A stretch of 64,000 nucleotides of DNA from Trichobilharzia szidati (lineage: Eukaryota > Platyhelminthes > Trematoda > Strigeidida > Schistosomatidae). Made by a program: the position numbers and the translations under genes. Where the stretch lies: assembly GCA_944472155.2 (NCBI GenBank), contig OX235279.1, positions 151,922,199 through 151,986,198 of the forward strand. Direction: 5' to 3'. Under the pieces are notes generated by a model, which made no database searches, had not been told where the DNA came from, and saw only the letters and a list, made by a program, of their open reading frames with translations. Numbering within the stretch: the stretch's first letter is position 1; each line of letters begins with the position of its first letter. Positions 34,266 through 46,125 of the stretch are shown piece by piece.

Positions 34266-34382
34266 AATAACTAAATAATGTATAATCCTATACACATAAT
34301 CGTTTTTGTCTTTGAAACTACTTGAGTGTGAGCCATTGAGCATTGAACACATTAATCAGTTTGTTTCTTGGACTAGCGGGAG

Positions 34383-34452
34383 CACGCACTTTTTCCAAAT
34401 TCCTTGGCGTGCAAGGTGAGGACTTAAAATACTTTAGTGATCACTAATCCAG
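34383..34452 (+). promoter_or_regulatory. RPL8 leader exon with TOP-like start and 37-base intron
   Basis: GCACTTTTTCC at about 34387-34397 resembles the 5' terminal oligopyrimidine start of ribosomal protein mRNAs. A leader exon would end at GCAAG (34415), followed by donor GTGAGG and acceptor CTAATCCAG just before the ATG. The implied 5' UTR intron is 34416-34452, 37 bases, with a CTAAT branch-like motif. The start site is inference. Confidence 0.6.
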
Positions 34453-36041
34453 ATGGGAAGGGTTATTAGAAGTCAGCGTAAAGGTGCTGGGGGCGTATTC
34501 AAAGCACACACAAAGCATCGCAAAGGAGCTGCCAGATTGCGGCCAGTTGACTTCGCCGAACGTCATGGATATATAAGAGGTGTCGTCAGGGAAATAATTC
34601 ACGATCCGGGTAGAGGAGCTCCACTAGCCAGAGTTACTTTTAGGGATGTTTACTCCTACAAACTGATCAAACAAACATTCATTGCTGCGGAAGGCTTACA
34701 CACCGGTCAGTTTGTGTATTGTGGTAAGAAGGCCAAACTTCAGGTGAGTGTAATGTTGCATGCTAACACTCGATAGATAGGTAATATTCTCCCAATTGGT
34801 GCCATGCCTGAAGGTACAGTTGTCTGCAATCTTGAAGAGAAATGTGGTGATCGTGGAAGACTTGCTCGTGCAAGTGGTAACTACGCCACAGTTGTTGCTC
34901 ATAATCCTGATACGAAGCGAACCAGGGTTAAACTTCCATCAGGAGCAAAGAAAGTTTTGCCTTCTGCATGTCGTGCAATGGTTGGTCTCGTTGCTGGCGG
35001 TGGCCGAGTAGATAAACCGATCTTGAAGGCTGGTCGTGCTTATCATAAGTACAAAGCTAAAAGGCATTGTTGGCCTGTAGTTCGGGGTGTTGCCATGAAC
35101 GTAAGTTTGTTCTTGCATAATTTTTCATGGATTTTGTCTGTTACTTAATGTAGAGGATAAGGTCATACCAACAACTATATTGCTTGCTACGGATAATTCC
35201 TCAGCTCTTGCAAATTAGATAAGACAATCAAGCGAACTATTATATGTTTATGTGCATTTAGTTTGTCTACCTTCCGGAATTTTGATTTGATATTGTCTGC
35301 TGAGTTGTTTGGCTTGTCCCAGCTTTTCACAACCTGGTATCCGTTAGGGAATAAACAAATATTGCTAAAGGTAAACCAACTATGCCAATTAGATCTTTGT
35401 GTTAACGCTAGATGAGTCATACCTTGTCCAACCACATTGTAACTTCAGTTTGAGATAAGTTGTTTTTTTCTCCCTAAGATGACCAACAATATCTCGGAGA
35501 ATTGTGAACTGGTATACTTCGAGGCTCTTTTTGTTTGAAATCCTGAATTAGGACGTACAACTGTTAGTTCTGGGTGGATACTGAGGGACGTAGCATAATG
35601 ATAGGTTTCAGATGAAGCATAGTGGGATTTGTATCAATACACTATTAATACTCATGAATTTTGATAAGAGAACAAACTGTGTTCAAGTGAATTAGCGTTT
35701 ATTCGTTTTTAAGTCCGGAGCGGAGGAATGTTGGAGCTGACAGTGTATTCCACGGGTTAAGATAATAAGATTATTTCCTTAATGTCCCTATATTTTCGTT
35801 TATATCTTCGATGTGCTTGTCTGCTTCTCAATGCAGAAAAACTTATCTCACCTACTGGACACTTATTTTTTAACAGCCCGTTGAGCATCCTCATGGTGGT
35901 GGTAATCATCAACACATTGGTAAACCATCAACTATCCGGCGTGATGCATCACATGGTCGTAAAGTTGGTCTCATTGCAGCCAGAAGAACTGGACGAATTC
36001 GCGGTACTCGTGTAATTACCACAAAATCTGACAAGGAATAA
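34453..36041 (+). CDS. RPL8: 60S ribosomal protein L8 (uL2)
   Basis: RPL8 (uL2) is a core large-subunit protein near the peptidyl transferase centre. Coding exons are 34453-34743, 34777-35100 and 35877-36041, giving 259 residues against 257 in human. It starts [16 protein letters not shown], and the family blocks [86 protein letters not shown] and [22 protein letters not shown] all occur in order. The last spans the exon 2/3 junction and holds the highly conserved histidine of uL2. Introns are 33 and 776 bases. An AATAAA overlaps the stop region at about 36037. Nothing looks broken, so this is a likely functional host gene. Confidence 0.98.
34744..34776 (+). other. RPL8 33-base micro-intron
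   Basis: GTGAGTG donor and CGATAG acceptor bracket 33 bases; removal joins KKAKLQ to IGNILPIG in phase 0, as the family requires. Retention would add an in-frame stop. Confidence 0.93.
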
Positions 36042-37069
36042 ATACTAAATAAATTTCGTCTTATGGATATACTTGTTCTTTCTACTTAATTTGACTGCGT
36101 ATTCGTTTCAGTGTCTTGTATAATGGTAGAGCCTAGGTAGCGTTCAAACTTAATGGAATGAGTTTGTCTCATCTGGAATGATCAGAAACTATTCCGCTTG
36201 TTGCTAATAGATGGAAACGTTAAGTAACGCCTGATTTTGAGTTATCACTTTAAGTAGTCCTGAAATAGACTTAAGGTGTCAGAATTACAGTAAGTCTGCA
36301 AAAGCTATCAGTCCACCTAGTCATTCACAAAGAATCTGAGTCTTCAGAGCTTTTGAAGATTCCGAGCTTTCACGAACATTAAACGAAACAAATTCAAGGC
36401 TGTCTTATCAAACTTTTTGGAGACCTGCGTGGTCAACTTTTGTTCGCACCACTCCACAAATTGAAGATCGTTTTTCGTGTGTTGATTGTAGTCAACAAGA
36501 AGTGGGAGTGCATATGTGAGAAGTTATGCGTTGTGATGGCTTCGTTTCTAGTCGTCCGTTGACGTAACCAATGAAGAAAAACTTGGTGGGATGCTACAAA
36601 CAGTTAGCGAAGAAGACTGATGAAAACTTTCAAGTCAAAAACAGATGGTCTACCATTACTTTTCCAGTTATCCATCATATAGCTTGAGGGCCATAAACGA
36701 GCACCTTCCCCCATTGTTTTCTTCATCGTGCAACTGAGGATGCACAATCCTTCAGTTAGATGCATCTGAATCCTCACCGGGCGATTTTGTACCAAATGTT
36801 GCTACCATCAATCAAAATATTGTAGGAGAGCTTCGAATATTGACCGTAATGAGAATGCCTATGTGCATAGCAATGCAGAACCTAATTTTTCTAGTTTTAT
36901 CGTCGTCTCACGGAATCTAAGCCGTATGAACTTCATTTACGTTTGTAGACTTGTCTCTTCCATATCTTCCTGTAGTCTAATAATGCGCACAAAACCACCT
37001 CGTGGTCATGATAAATTTTCCAGTGCCAACATCAGGAGCTTTTAAGATAGTTCATTGTCGAATATTCGT
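36042..37069. other. Intergenic after RPL8
   Basis: No supported gene. Open frames at 36604-36795 and 36863-37045 have no recognised content. Confidence 0.5.
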
Positions 37070-38620
37070 GTCAAATCTGTTATGCTTCGGTGGGTAGTCA
37101 CCATTTCACACGGGAGACAGAACGCAGTCACCTATGATCAAAGACAGCTAGCTAGCCTTTCCATGTCCTCCACTCTCAGTGGCCAGGTCTCAGCCATAAA
37201 GTAGGATGGGTCGGACTGCTGAGTAGTAGCCAGATATCACGTCTATTAAGCCAGAGACGGTGTAAATTGATATATGCGAAGCGAGCCTTCTGTATCCGTG
37301 CTGAGATTTTGTCAGTGATCAAGCCGTTGGCGCTGGCTGAAGCAACTTCCCAAATAAGTGAAGTGGTTAACACGTTCTACCACTTCACTTCCTATTTCTA
37401 AGCTAGGAGTCAGTGTAGTCCAGACCTGTAGCATCATCTTACATTTAGTGGGAGCGAATCGCCTGCCAAACACTCGCAGATTGGTGCTCTAGGTGTTCAT
37501 AAGACTGGATTTTGTCAGAGTCTTCACCTAGAAGGACTATATCATCTGTATATTCAAAGTCAACAAGATTATTCCCTGGTAACAAGTCAATCCGTGAGTC
37601 GCTGAAGTAAGTTAGGGTTTATTCCATTAGTACATCTATGATTAAATTGTATAGAAATGGGATAATGGGCATCCCTGACGGACACCACTAGTTGTCACCA
37701 CTTCAGATGACAACTCGCCCTCACTTGGCTGACTGCATGAGTTCGAGTAGAGTGAGTGCCTTGATCAATGCAATGTATTTTCTCGGAATTCCCCTTACAG
37801 CCAAACATCGCCATAGTACCTCTCGATCGAAAGGACAAGAAATATAACGATTGTTGGACTCCGGTAAGTATGCCACCTATGTTCCAGAATCTGTCGAAGG
37901 GTGAAGATATGATCAATACACCCTCTTCCCAGTCTAAAGTTTGTATGGTTCTCTCGTGTTTGTGCCTCCCGAGCACCGCTTAGTCTACACAGTATTATTG
38001 AGCCTAGAACTTTAGATGCCGTATTGGTCAAGCACATCGCCCTGTGATTATCACTGGAAGACTTGTCTCCCTTCTTGTATACCGGGATAATCGATGACTT
38101 ACACCAACTCGACGGGACTTCCTCTGATTTCCAGATGCTGCCTAGTACTTTAGTTAACGCAGACAGTAAACTATCTGCACCGTACTCAAATACATCTGGA
38201 GTCATTCCATCAGGTCCTGCTGCTTTGCCTCGTTTCAGAATAGTGACAGCCATAGTAACCTCAGTTAGGGACGCTGGACCTATGTCCATATCCCATTCAG
38301 GGAGGTGTTGGATGTTCGGTAAGTTGAGCGTGGCTGTAGGCCAATTGAATTGCTCCTCAAAGTGTTCTTTCCAACGTTCTAGTCGTCTGTCCCGGAAGCT
38401 AATTATGGAGCCATTTTTCTGAGAGATTGTTTCACTTATCGTTTGCCTTTCACCACCTGTTTCCCTGATAAGCCTAAATAGTCTGGTATTAGAAATCGCT
38501 GATGCCTTTTCCACCTATTTCGCTTTTGTTGCCCGCCACTGTTCACGGTCGTTTCGAAGGCTTCTTGTTAGTTTGTGTTTGAGTAGCTTTCACTCGTCAT
38601 CATAATCGGAGCTCGCCGGA
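37070..38620 (-). pseudogene. RTE-A LINE reverse transcriptase region
   Basis: The minus strand reads, from 38514, RLFRLIRETGGERQTISETI, RGKAAGPDGMTPDVFEYGA, PVYKKGDKSSSDN and GCIDHIFTLRQILEH, then, past frame breaks near 37800, VLTTSLIWEVASASANGLIT toward the C-terminus at 37176. The catalytic motif at 37541-37552 reads YTDD instead of YADD. Endonuclease and 3' UTR are missing. Its 5' part (38160-38620) is inside the third inverted repeat. Confidence 0.85.
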
Positions 38621-38925
38621 AATCTGAGCTCCACAATGGAGTTGTACTCTACCACAGTGCATAAGTTGTATTCTTATGTCAGTTTGATTGATTTTCCGGA
38701 TTAGGTTAGCTATCCCCGTGCGCAAGGGGCCCTCTTTTCCTAGTCTTACGACTGACTGAAAAACTAGCGAGCCATTAAACTAGGAGGCGAGATTATTTAT
38801 CCTTAGATTGTCATCTATCTTTGTTTCGATTCTCATTTTAATTTGTTAATCTCGAGTTTGTACGATTTCTGATGAAAGATAAGATAAACGCTGTGCTTGT
38901 ATACTTCATAATCATGGTTGTTTCT
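38160..38925. repeat. Left arm of third inverted repeat
   Basis: Reverse complement of 46126-46894 with few differences (for example TAGTCTTACGACTG against CAGTCCTAAGACTA reversed). It includes the front of an RTE-A fragment and about 300 bases of other repeat containing GGGGCCCTC-type sequence. A further 37-base block just inside (38951-38987) matches 45452-45488 reversed, so the right arm has a later 636-base insertion. Confidence 0.9.
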
Positions 38926-40355
38926 AAAATCAAAAATCAATCAATTCTAAAATTCCTCATTAATAGAAGGTGGAATCGGGATCAACGATGAATTATCCTT
39001 CTTCATAGTAGTCATGATCGGTCAGATTTATTATCCAAGTACGGTCTACTAGTGTAGATTTTACTTGTTCTTGTGCTCCGTTTATCCTATTGATCTCACA
39101 TTCAACTTATTTGACCTGCTTTATCCTCACAATTATTGTAGGATATTAGATAAACTCACTTTTATTTTCTATGTGGAGATTGTCTACTTGAATTGCCTTA
39201 TTTCATTGCAAAGTTTTACGCTGATTAGACAAACTGCATTATTTTATTTAATGGGCTCCACAAGATTCTTTAACCGACATAATTCGTTTATAGGTGACTT
39301 TGTGGCTTTGGATGTTACTCCTACTCCTGCATTGTTAAGAATCCTTTGTGAGGTTTCAGAGGTCGCCTCTTTGTTTGGCAGCACTACCGATGCTTTTTTA
39401 TTGCTAATTCTTGGTGTCATCTTATTTTATATGCTTGTCACTAATGATTACTTCTGGTATAATTCCTGAATAATTTACCAGCGTAATTGCAAAGTGCTAT
39501 TGTTTCTCATATGTTTTACTGCGTGCTGTAGATTTTCTTAGGTAAAACTAAGTTACTTCACCCTATTAAACATCTCCATAATCCTATTTCAACTGATATG
39601 AATTAGGATTAACTGAAACCTTAATATCAGTTTGAATGTGTAGGTTTTTGTGAACACTGGTGTTAGCTTGCCATTTGAGTTCTTGAAGATCCAAACCACC
39701 ATCGGAGGCTCATTAATAAGTCGAATTGGGTATACTGTTAAGTTAGACTGCACAGTATTGGAAATAGGATATAAATAGATGCAAACACCCGACCCGAGCT
39801 TATCAGTGGTGCACCCAGTTTGACTGAGCTCAGAGAGCCGAATCAATTGAAAACACCCAGTTTTTGGTTAGCTACAACGGTGAACTGGTAACACAACAAA
39901 TGGAATTTTCAAATAAATTCTCAATTTGCACAGTTCGAGGGGTATCATGCTTCATGTACTTTTGCTTACTGTCTCACTTATGCTATGAAGCAGATCATAT
40001 TGTGATCTGAATAATTTTGCTTTTCGAAGGCAACTGTAGTGAAGTTTTACGACAAACTGTGTAAATTGTAAATTTGATTTGGTGCATTACTAGGTTTATC
40101 GGACATGGTAGCTCAGCGGTAAATGCAGTTCAATTCACTTGTGAGTTGAATAGCCACGCATGGGAACTTCAAATGATGGTTGGCATCATAAAAGGACAAA
40201 ATGACAGCCTTAAAATATAATGTAATACAGTGGAGGGAAAGATCGACAAATAAACCTGCATTAATTGAATCAACTAAGAACACGTGCAGCAGATATGATT
40301 TAGAATCTGTCGCGTACATCAAAGAACTGGAGCTATAAAAATCAAGTTTCGATTA
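38926..40355. other. Intergenic, one long hydrophobic frame
   Basis: The only sizeable frame is 39065-39469 (+), 134 codons, hydrophobic near its end (LLLILGVILFYMLV). It has no recognised family, no splice or promoter support, and is probably chance. No element ends were recognised. Confidence 0.35.
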
Positions 40356-40690
40356 TGAATACGAACAATAAATATGGTTCGAAATGTCATCCTCGACTCC
40401 ACTGTGGGATATATCCAATATACAAGTCAGCGTGCGTCTTAGTAAAGACACTATGTACCTTCCACTAGTGTTTAAGCTGCGAGATGCCACTACGCGACAG
40501 TTCGCTGTGGATTTTAAGTCATAACTTACATTGACACTTATATCCAAATTCACCTTAATTGATGCATGTGGTATGCGCTGGAACAGGCTGATGCTGATGC
40601 GATTGCTTGCACACTGCGTTGTGTCGATGGGAAGCCTACACTGTTTTGACCAACATAATAGGTCATTGATTTATGTGTCCGAACCATTTT
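40356..40690 (-). pseudogene. CR1-like LINE fragment
   Basis: The minus strand reads VNLDISVNVSYDLKSTANCR and SLNTSGRYIVSLLRRTLTC, parallel to VVQHDLKTATNCRAAATKGF and WAIRKAFANFDADIF of the 850-codon element. It is a short piece of the RT C-terminal region, decayed. Confidence 0.65.
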
Positions 40691-40734
40691 CACTTTTAGT
40701 AGTTTGGAAAAGTTTGGGCATTATTGTTATTATT

Positions 40735-43642
40735 ACTATTATTATTATTATTGTTCACTTGGGTTCCTAGTGGAACATAGGGCTTCAACTGCACGTCTCC
40801 ACTTGCTTCTGTCTTCTGCTGTACTTTTCACCTGCATCCATGTTATTCCGTAGTATTTCAGCTCTTCTTCACACGATCTCCTCCGTCTCATTCTTGGACG
40901 TCCTACTCGCCGCTTCACTTTCGGGTTCCACTCGAGAGTTGGCCTGACGCGCAATGTCACCCAGTGGCCTCCTCAGCGAGTGTCCAATCCATCTCCACTT
41001 TCTCCTGCATATTTGTTGGGCGGTTGGTTCTTGTTTTTTTTTGTTCCCATAGTTTCTTGTTGGTGATTCTTTCCGCCCATCTGATCTTGAGTATAGAACG
41101 AAGATAGCTGTTGATAAAGGTCTGCAACAGGCTGTTGGAAATATTCTTTATCACCTTCTAAGTTTCTCATCCGTATAGAACTGACTGACTTGACGTTTGT
41201 ATTGAAAATCCGAATTTTGTTGTTGATGCTGAGTGACGAAGATTTCCAGATTGGTTTCAGGTTGATGAATGTGTTTCTCGCCTTCCCGATTCTCGATTTG
41301 ACATCCTCGTCCGTTCCTCCTGTAGTTGAGACAATGCTCCCCAGATAAGTGAAAGAAGTAACCTCTTTCAAATCCCTCCTGTTGATGGTGATTGGCACTG
41401 GATGTTGTTGCTGCTGTTGTTGTTGGTTGGTTATTTTCACCTAGAGTTCTTCGACCAGTTTGTCAGTTTTCGCTTGTAAGTCTTCGATTTTGTGTGATAT
41501 CAAATATAAATCATCTACGCGCGAAATCCAGGTCTTCTAGGTCCTTCACGTCGGTCCAGGGTATCCCTGTCTTCTCGTTTCCCACTGTCTGACGCATAAC
41601 CCAGTCCATCACAATTAGGAATATCATTGGTGATAATGAGCACCCTTGTCTGACTCCTGTGTTTACTCCAAACGCCTCGCTGAGTTTTCCGTTGTGGATC
41701 ACTTGACATGTGCCGTTGTCGTACAACTGTTGAATAAGGTTGATGAATATTTGGGGTACGCCGTAGTACTCGAGTAGTTTCCAAATTACTTCGCGGTCAA
41801 CGCTGTCGAAGGCCTTCTCAGAGTCTATAAAGTTGAGGTAGAGGTTTGATTGCCATTCCATGCTTTGTTCTGTGATGATGATGCGTAGAGTTGCAATTTG
41901 GTCAGAACATGATTTGCCTTTCCTGAATCCAGCTTGTTCTGGTTGGCGGAGTTCTGTATCCAGTGAGTCCTTTATTCTCTCCAGGATGATGCGACTCAGG
42001 ATTTTACTTGGCGTCGACAGGAGCATGATTCCTCGCCAGTTCTTGCAGAGTCCTAGATCGCCCTTCTTTGGTGGTTTCACAAGGTAACCCTTCCTCTAGT
42101 CAGTAGGCACCTTTCCCTCTTTCCAGACCTTTTGCAATAATGGAGTCAGCATATCTGCTGTCGTCTCTGGGTCCGCTTTCAGTGCTTCTGGGGGTATTCC
42201 ATCTGGTCCAGCTGCTTTTCCAGCTTTCAGAAGCTTGACTGCATTCAAGACTTCAGCTTTCGTTGGAGGGTTGGTGTCAACTTGCAGTTGCGTATACGCC
42301 GTTGTTGGAGTTTCTGGACGGGTTGCAGGTAGTGGTCGCCCATTGTTTAATCTGTCTTTCTTCCTTGGTAATTGGGTTCCCTTGGCTGTCTTTTATAGGT
42401 TTCACTTGTGTTGATCTCTTCCCGGATAGAGACTTGGTTATCTGATATAGTGTCCTCAGGTCCCTTTAGCCTGCTGCCTTCTCGGCTTCAGTGGCCAGAT
42501 TGTCGTAGAATTGTCTTTTGCCCTTCCTGGCACTCTTCTTCACTTCTTTGTCCAGTGCTGTGTAAGTTGAGCTCAGCGTCTCTTTCTCTTGTCCATCTTT
42601 GCATTAAATCATTTCTCTTTCACCATTCTCATCTCCTCTATTAGCTTCCAAGTGTCTGTTGAGAGCCATTCCTTGTCTTGTTTCTTCTTTCTTCCTAAAA
42701 CCGTTGAACACGTTTCGTTGAAAATTACCTTCAGAGAGTTCCAGTGGTCTTCCACGGATGATCCCTCAGTGGTGCCACGTAGTGTTTCCTGCTTTGCTCT
42801 GACAGTTGCAGTGAAAATGTCCTGTGTGATTGTGTCCTTCAGTTTTTGCGTGTTGAACTTGCATTGTGGCCTATCCCCAGCTATCCTCGAGGCTTTTAGC
42901 TTCATCTTGAAAGTCCCTTGTACTAGATAGTGGTCTAAACCCACATCTGCTCCTCTCCTCGATCTTGTGTCCAGTAGGCTCCGTCTCCACTTCCTTGAGA
43001 TTGAAATGAAATCTATCTGGTTTTTGGTGTGTCCATCTGGTGAAATCATTGAAGGCGCAGAAGTCTGAGAAGAGTTCACCATTGTCGTTCATTTCACCGA
43101 GGGCCTCACTACCCATGGTGAGTTCTCTTCCTGTATTGTCTCCTCCCAGCTTCGCATTCATATCACCCATCAGGATTCTGATATCGCCATTCGGGATGTT
43201 GTCTGTAGAAATCCTCCTTCTTCTCTTGTTCTGAGACGTTTGTAGGCGCATAGCATTGAATGATTGTAACCTTCCTTCCTTTTGAGTTGAACCTAGCTGC
43301 CATCATCCGGGAGGAGATTGGTTCCCACTGCATGAGAGCTTTAGCCGCTGTTGGTGACATCATGATGGGCACTCCCCCGGTGTGCTGGTGGTTGTCCTCT
43401 GGATGACCGGAATAGATTACTGTCTCTGCAGTTGATAGTTGGCACCTTCCACATGCGTTCCATCTGCTCTCGCAGATTTCCAACACTTCTATTTTATATC
43501 TTCTCATTTCTGCGGCTACTTGGGCAGCCTTTCAAGCTTCGTACATTGTACGAATATTCCACGTCCCCATCCTTATTTTCGCTTTCATCGAAAGGAGACA
43601 CATCGGCTGACTAGCTTCCCGAAGGCTTTCACCAGCCTGCGT
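40735..43642 (-). pseudogene. RTE-B LINE, nearly full length, broken
   Basis: The element reads on the minus strand from an RTE-type endonuclease start (GTWNIRTMYEA near 43560, followed by a stop), through EVLEICESRWNACG, IQCYAPTN, ILMGDMNAKLGGDN and GFRPL, then RT: GLCKNWRGIMLLSTPSKILS, QPEQAGFRKGKSCSDQIATL, FIDSEKAFDSVDREV, GVRQGCSLSP. The catalytic motif near 41518-41530 is split by a small insertion (LDFARR instead of LDFADD). The C-terminus ends RRAVEALCSTRNPSEQ, and an ATT-repeat tail lies at about 40725-40755. Several frameshifts exist. A glutamine run (QQQQQQQQ) occurs near 41410. Confidence 0.9.
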
Positions 43643-43643
43643 C

Positions 43644-43830
43644 ATTTTTTTTTTGATTTACAGCTTGATTCCACACCGTATTTTCAGTACAAGTATGGAA
43701 TTTTCAGCATGGATATCGGTTAGCCCAAATTCAGGCCTACCATAGATATCGGGTGTGCGCCGGCAGAGGATCGAACCCCTGACCATGTGCATGGTCGGCG
43801 AGAGTCCTAACCACTGTGCCACCGACGCAC
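43644..43830 (-). mobile_element. tRNA-headed SINE, type 1
   Basis: Minus-strand copy: head at 43830 with GTGCGTCGG, A box GGCACAGTGG, B box region GGTTCGATCC near 43770, tail GGAATCAAGCTG and an A run (T run on plus at 43645-43654). It lies between the family-A tail and the start of RTE-B. Confidence 0.88.
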
Positions 43831-43849
43831 TTCCCCGATTGCAGCGAAA

Positions 43850-44310
43850 ATAAATAATAATAATTTGCTTTATTCCAAAACAGTACTTGTGATACAGAAT
43901 AGAATTCTCAGCATTTTTACTACAGCATTGCATCCAGTTAGTAAATTATCCATATATAAAATTCTACATAGATTAAGGAAATCTCAGTTCATTATTACAA
44001 CAACATATTGGCATGTCGGTAGCAAAACCAAAGTTGAACAGAGTGTTTGAAGGTGTTAGAAAAGTAGGTGCTATCATATTTACTGGCATAAGCGGAAGAA
44101 AGAAACAAAGCAGGACATAACGGAAAGAAAGAAAAAAAGAGAGTAAAGGAAAAGAAAGAAAGAAAATGTTGTACCTAAAATGATATGAATTGGAAAGACG
44201 AGGTCCAGTTGTACTACTGACTATTTAATAAATTATAGGTGTCACGCCTAATGCTTTCTTTATCACACAGAACACGAGCTAAGTAGTGCATGGTTGAGTT
44301 TTTGTGCTTG
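43850..44310 (-). mobile_element. Family-A LINE 3' fragment
   Basis: The minus strand reads KNSTMHYLARVLCDKESIRR and ends with NLLNSQ and a stop, then a 3' UTR nearly identical to 59040-59400 (including the AATGCTGAGAATTC block) and an ATT-repeat tail at about 43850-43862. Only the last ~460 bases are present. Confidence 0.88.
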
Positions 44311-44479
44311 CTGGTGTGAGCATATAATAATAATAAGGTTATTGTTTATAATTTTAGTACTTTTAATATATTTGTGCGTTGAAGTTTCTGTAGCAATTTG
44401 GTCAAGTTTTGGGGATGGAGTTGCTAGCACCACGCCCCAACCCTCCCTCTTTATCCGGGTTTGGGACCGGCTAGAAAAC

Positions 44480-45002
44480 CAGCGGACTAGAAATCTAGGC
44501 GAGGTTAAGGGCGATATACCAAGTGAGATAATTACTAACAAGTTAAGAAAATCCATTCAAAGAACTTTTAATGCTGGTAAACTACAAGTCATATTCTCTA
44601 CACGACCGACGGTGCTACCTCGACTGAAAGATGAAGTACCTAGACTAGCCACTTCAAATTGTATCTATCAATTCAACTGCGCTTGTGGAGCGAGTTATAT
44701 TGGCTGTTGCTCTAGGAACTTGATTTTTCGTGCTCGCTCGAGAACATCTCCCAGTATGGCTAAGTAAAGGTGTAGTGAAAACCGTTAACAGTTCGATATT
44801 GAACCATCTGGTGCGAACCGGCCACAAAGCCAGCGTGGAAGAATCCTTCTCTATAATCAACCGGGTGCCTAATAAATTGCCAAAATCATCGAAGTACCGC
44901 ATGCTCCAAACAGCAGAGGCTATTGCAATTGCCTCAAACAACCAGTGCTCTGTGTTCAAAAGAAGCAAGTTCAGCCCCTACTACTGCCCTGGCCTTCAGT
45001 AG
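44480..45002 (+). pseudogene. PLE C-terminal GIY-YIG region
   Basis: Two overlapping frames (to 44767 and from 44730 to 45002) together cover the C-terminus of a Penelope-like element: LRKSIQRTFNAGKLQVIFST, CIYQFNCACGASYIGCC (GIY-YIG start with Cys-x-Cys), HLVRTGH and LQTAEAIAIA. A frameshift near 44730-44767 separates them and the RT domain is missing. The sequence is a different PLE subfamily from 28206-32045 and closer to the arm remnants at 7400 and 17114. Confidence 0.82.
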
Positions 45003-45183
45003 AGACTATAAATTCATGAATTTGTAATATCATCTTTCCTAATTTTTCTGACATTCAGCTTATTTTATGTTGATGCTATTGAGCTGTAATCTATTAATAT
45101 TATTGATTCGATGTTATTTAAACAACATTAATGTTGTTAATAACACTAACTCATTCATTCACTATAATGCATATGTAACTGTA

Positions 45184-45224
45184 GAGCCTGATGATGAAGT
45201 TATCGAAAAGAGTACTCTTTGTTC
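45184..45224 (+). ncRNA. Hammerhead-like motif after PLE
   Basis: CTGATGA (45188-45194) and GAA (45205-45207) are arranged as in a hammerhead core. Stem III is AAGAG with CTCTT (five pairs, two-base loop), the cleavage position would follow T45220, and stem I pairs GAGC (45184-45187) with GTTC (45221-45224). Stem II is not canonical. It lies about 180 bases past the end of the PLE frame, the same relative place as in the other PLE. Confidence 0.4.
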
Positions 45225-45264
45225 AGTATCCATTCTTTTGAAAATACAAAAACCTTTGTAATAT

Positions 45265-45425
45265 TGATTAGTAGATTGTTGAGTTCTATTTGCATTGTAA
45301 AAAACCTGTTGCTGTCATCTTTTACCGCCCTCCAAATTTCCAGAAAAATCCATACGAAATTTGGTGAGCCCAGGTAACTCATTGATATACAGAATAAATG
45401 TGGATACAGTCCGTGGCCGTTCATG
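45265..45425 (-). pseudogene. CR1-like LINE fragment
   Basis: The minus strand reads SMSYLGSPNFVWIFLEIWRA and VKDDSNRF, a decayed form of YVNEIPSVVKSSCLLFADDI and IWRALHDDSDQ of the 850-codon element; the catalytic aspartates are lost. Confidence 0.5.
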
Positions 45426-45489
45426 ATTACTGTAAAGAAAGATAGTTCCTAGTTGATCCCGACTCCACCTTCTATTAATGAGGAGTTTT

Positions 45490-46125
45490 TCAGACTAGCT
45501 GTACAGACTGCCCTTAATTCCAAAAACTAACAGTTTCGCCTGAGGAACTTTGTCGAAAGCAGTGCCGCGCTCAATGAACACAACGCATATTGGTTACCTT
45601 TTGTCCCTTGACTTTCCTTTGTTGTGAGGCTTGTCAGACAAGATGGGAATTACGGAAACCTCTGTGTGGGCTCCATAAAAAGTTGTTATTTCTTAAATAT
45701 GCCACGATGGCTTTCTTAAGTATACTTCCTATTAGCTTGTAGTTTGAAAGATAGTGTCTAGATCTCCCCTTATGGGCGGGCTTTACTATTGTGTTCTCCA
45801 AACACTCCCTGTGAAACGCACAGACTGAAGATCGAAATTAATGGATTGTTTATGTGAGCTGCCAGCTCCTTCAGGAGCCTTGGGTAGAGATTATTATTAG
45901 GTCCCGTTGATTTCCATTTTGCTAGTTTGCTTATAGATTGGAATACAGTGCTTTGGTCGATAGGCACCAAAGCTGACGTAAAGGCTAGTGGCGAATTTAG
46001 TGTGACGACTCTGGAGAAGTAGTCTGCCAATGCCAAGACTAAATGGTGTAATTAACGTCAGCAGAATATGTGTTGAAATTAAGACAAATAAACCAAGTAA
46101 TTGCTTACGAAGGATAGTTAATTTC
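45490..46125 (-). pseudogene. CR1-like LINE fragment inserted in repeat arm
   Basis: The minus strand reads LADYFSRVVTLNSPLAFTSA, KLAKWKSTGPNNNLYPRLLK and ISIFSLCVSQGVF, the linker and RT front of a CR1-like LINE (compare LRLNPGKSSGPDELHPRIL in the 850-codon element). Further stretches match the RT up to GFRN. It occupies the gap between 45489 and 46126, where the left arm (38926-38950) has almost nothing, so it arrived after the inverted duplication or was lost from the left arm. Confidence 0.7.

Noticed and set aside
39065..39469. 134-codon hydrophobic protein
   Set aside because: No family, no splice or promoter context, and composition is typical of AT-rich non-coding DNA.
40106..40180. 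tRNA-like stretch (GGTAGCTCAGCGGTAAATG)
   Set aside because: It has an A-box-like start but no B box at the right spacing and no acceptor pairing.
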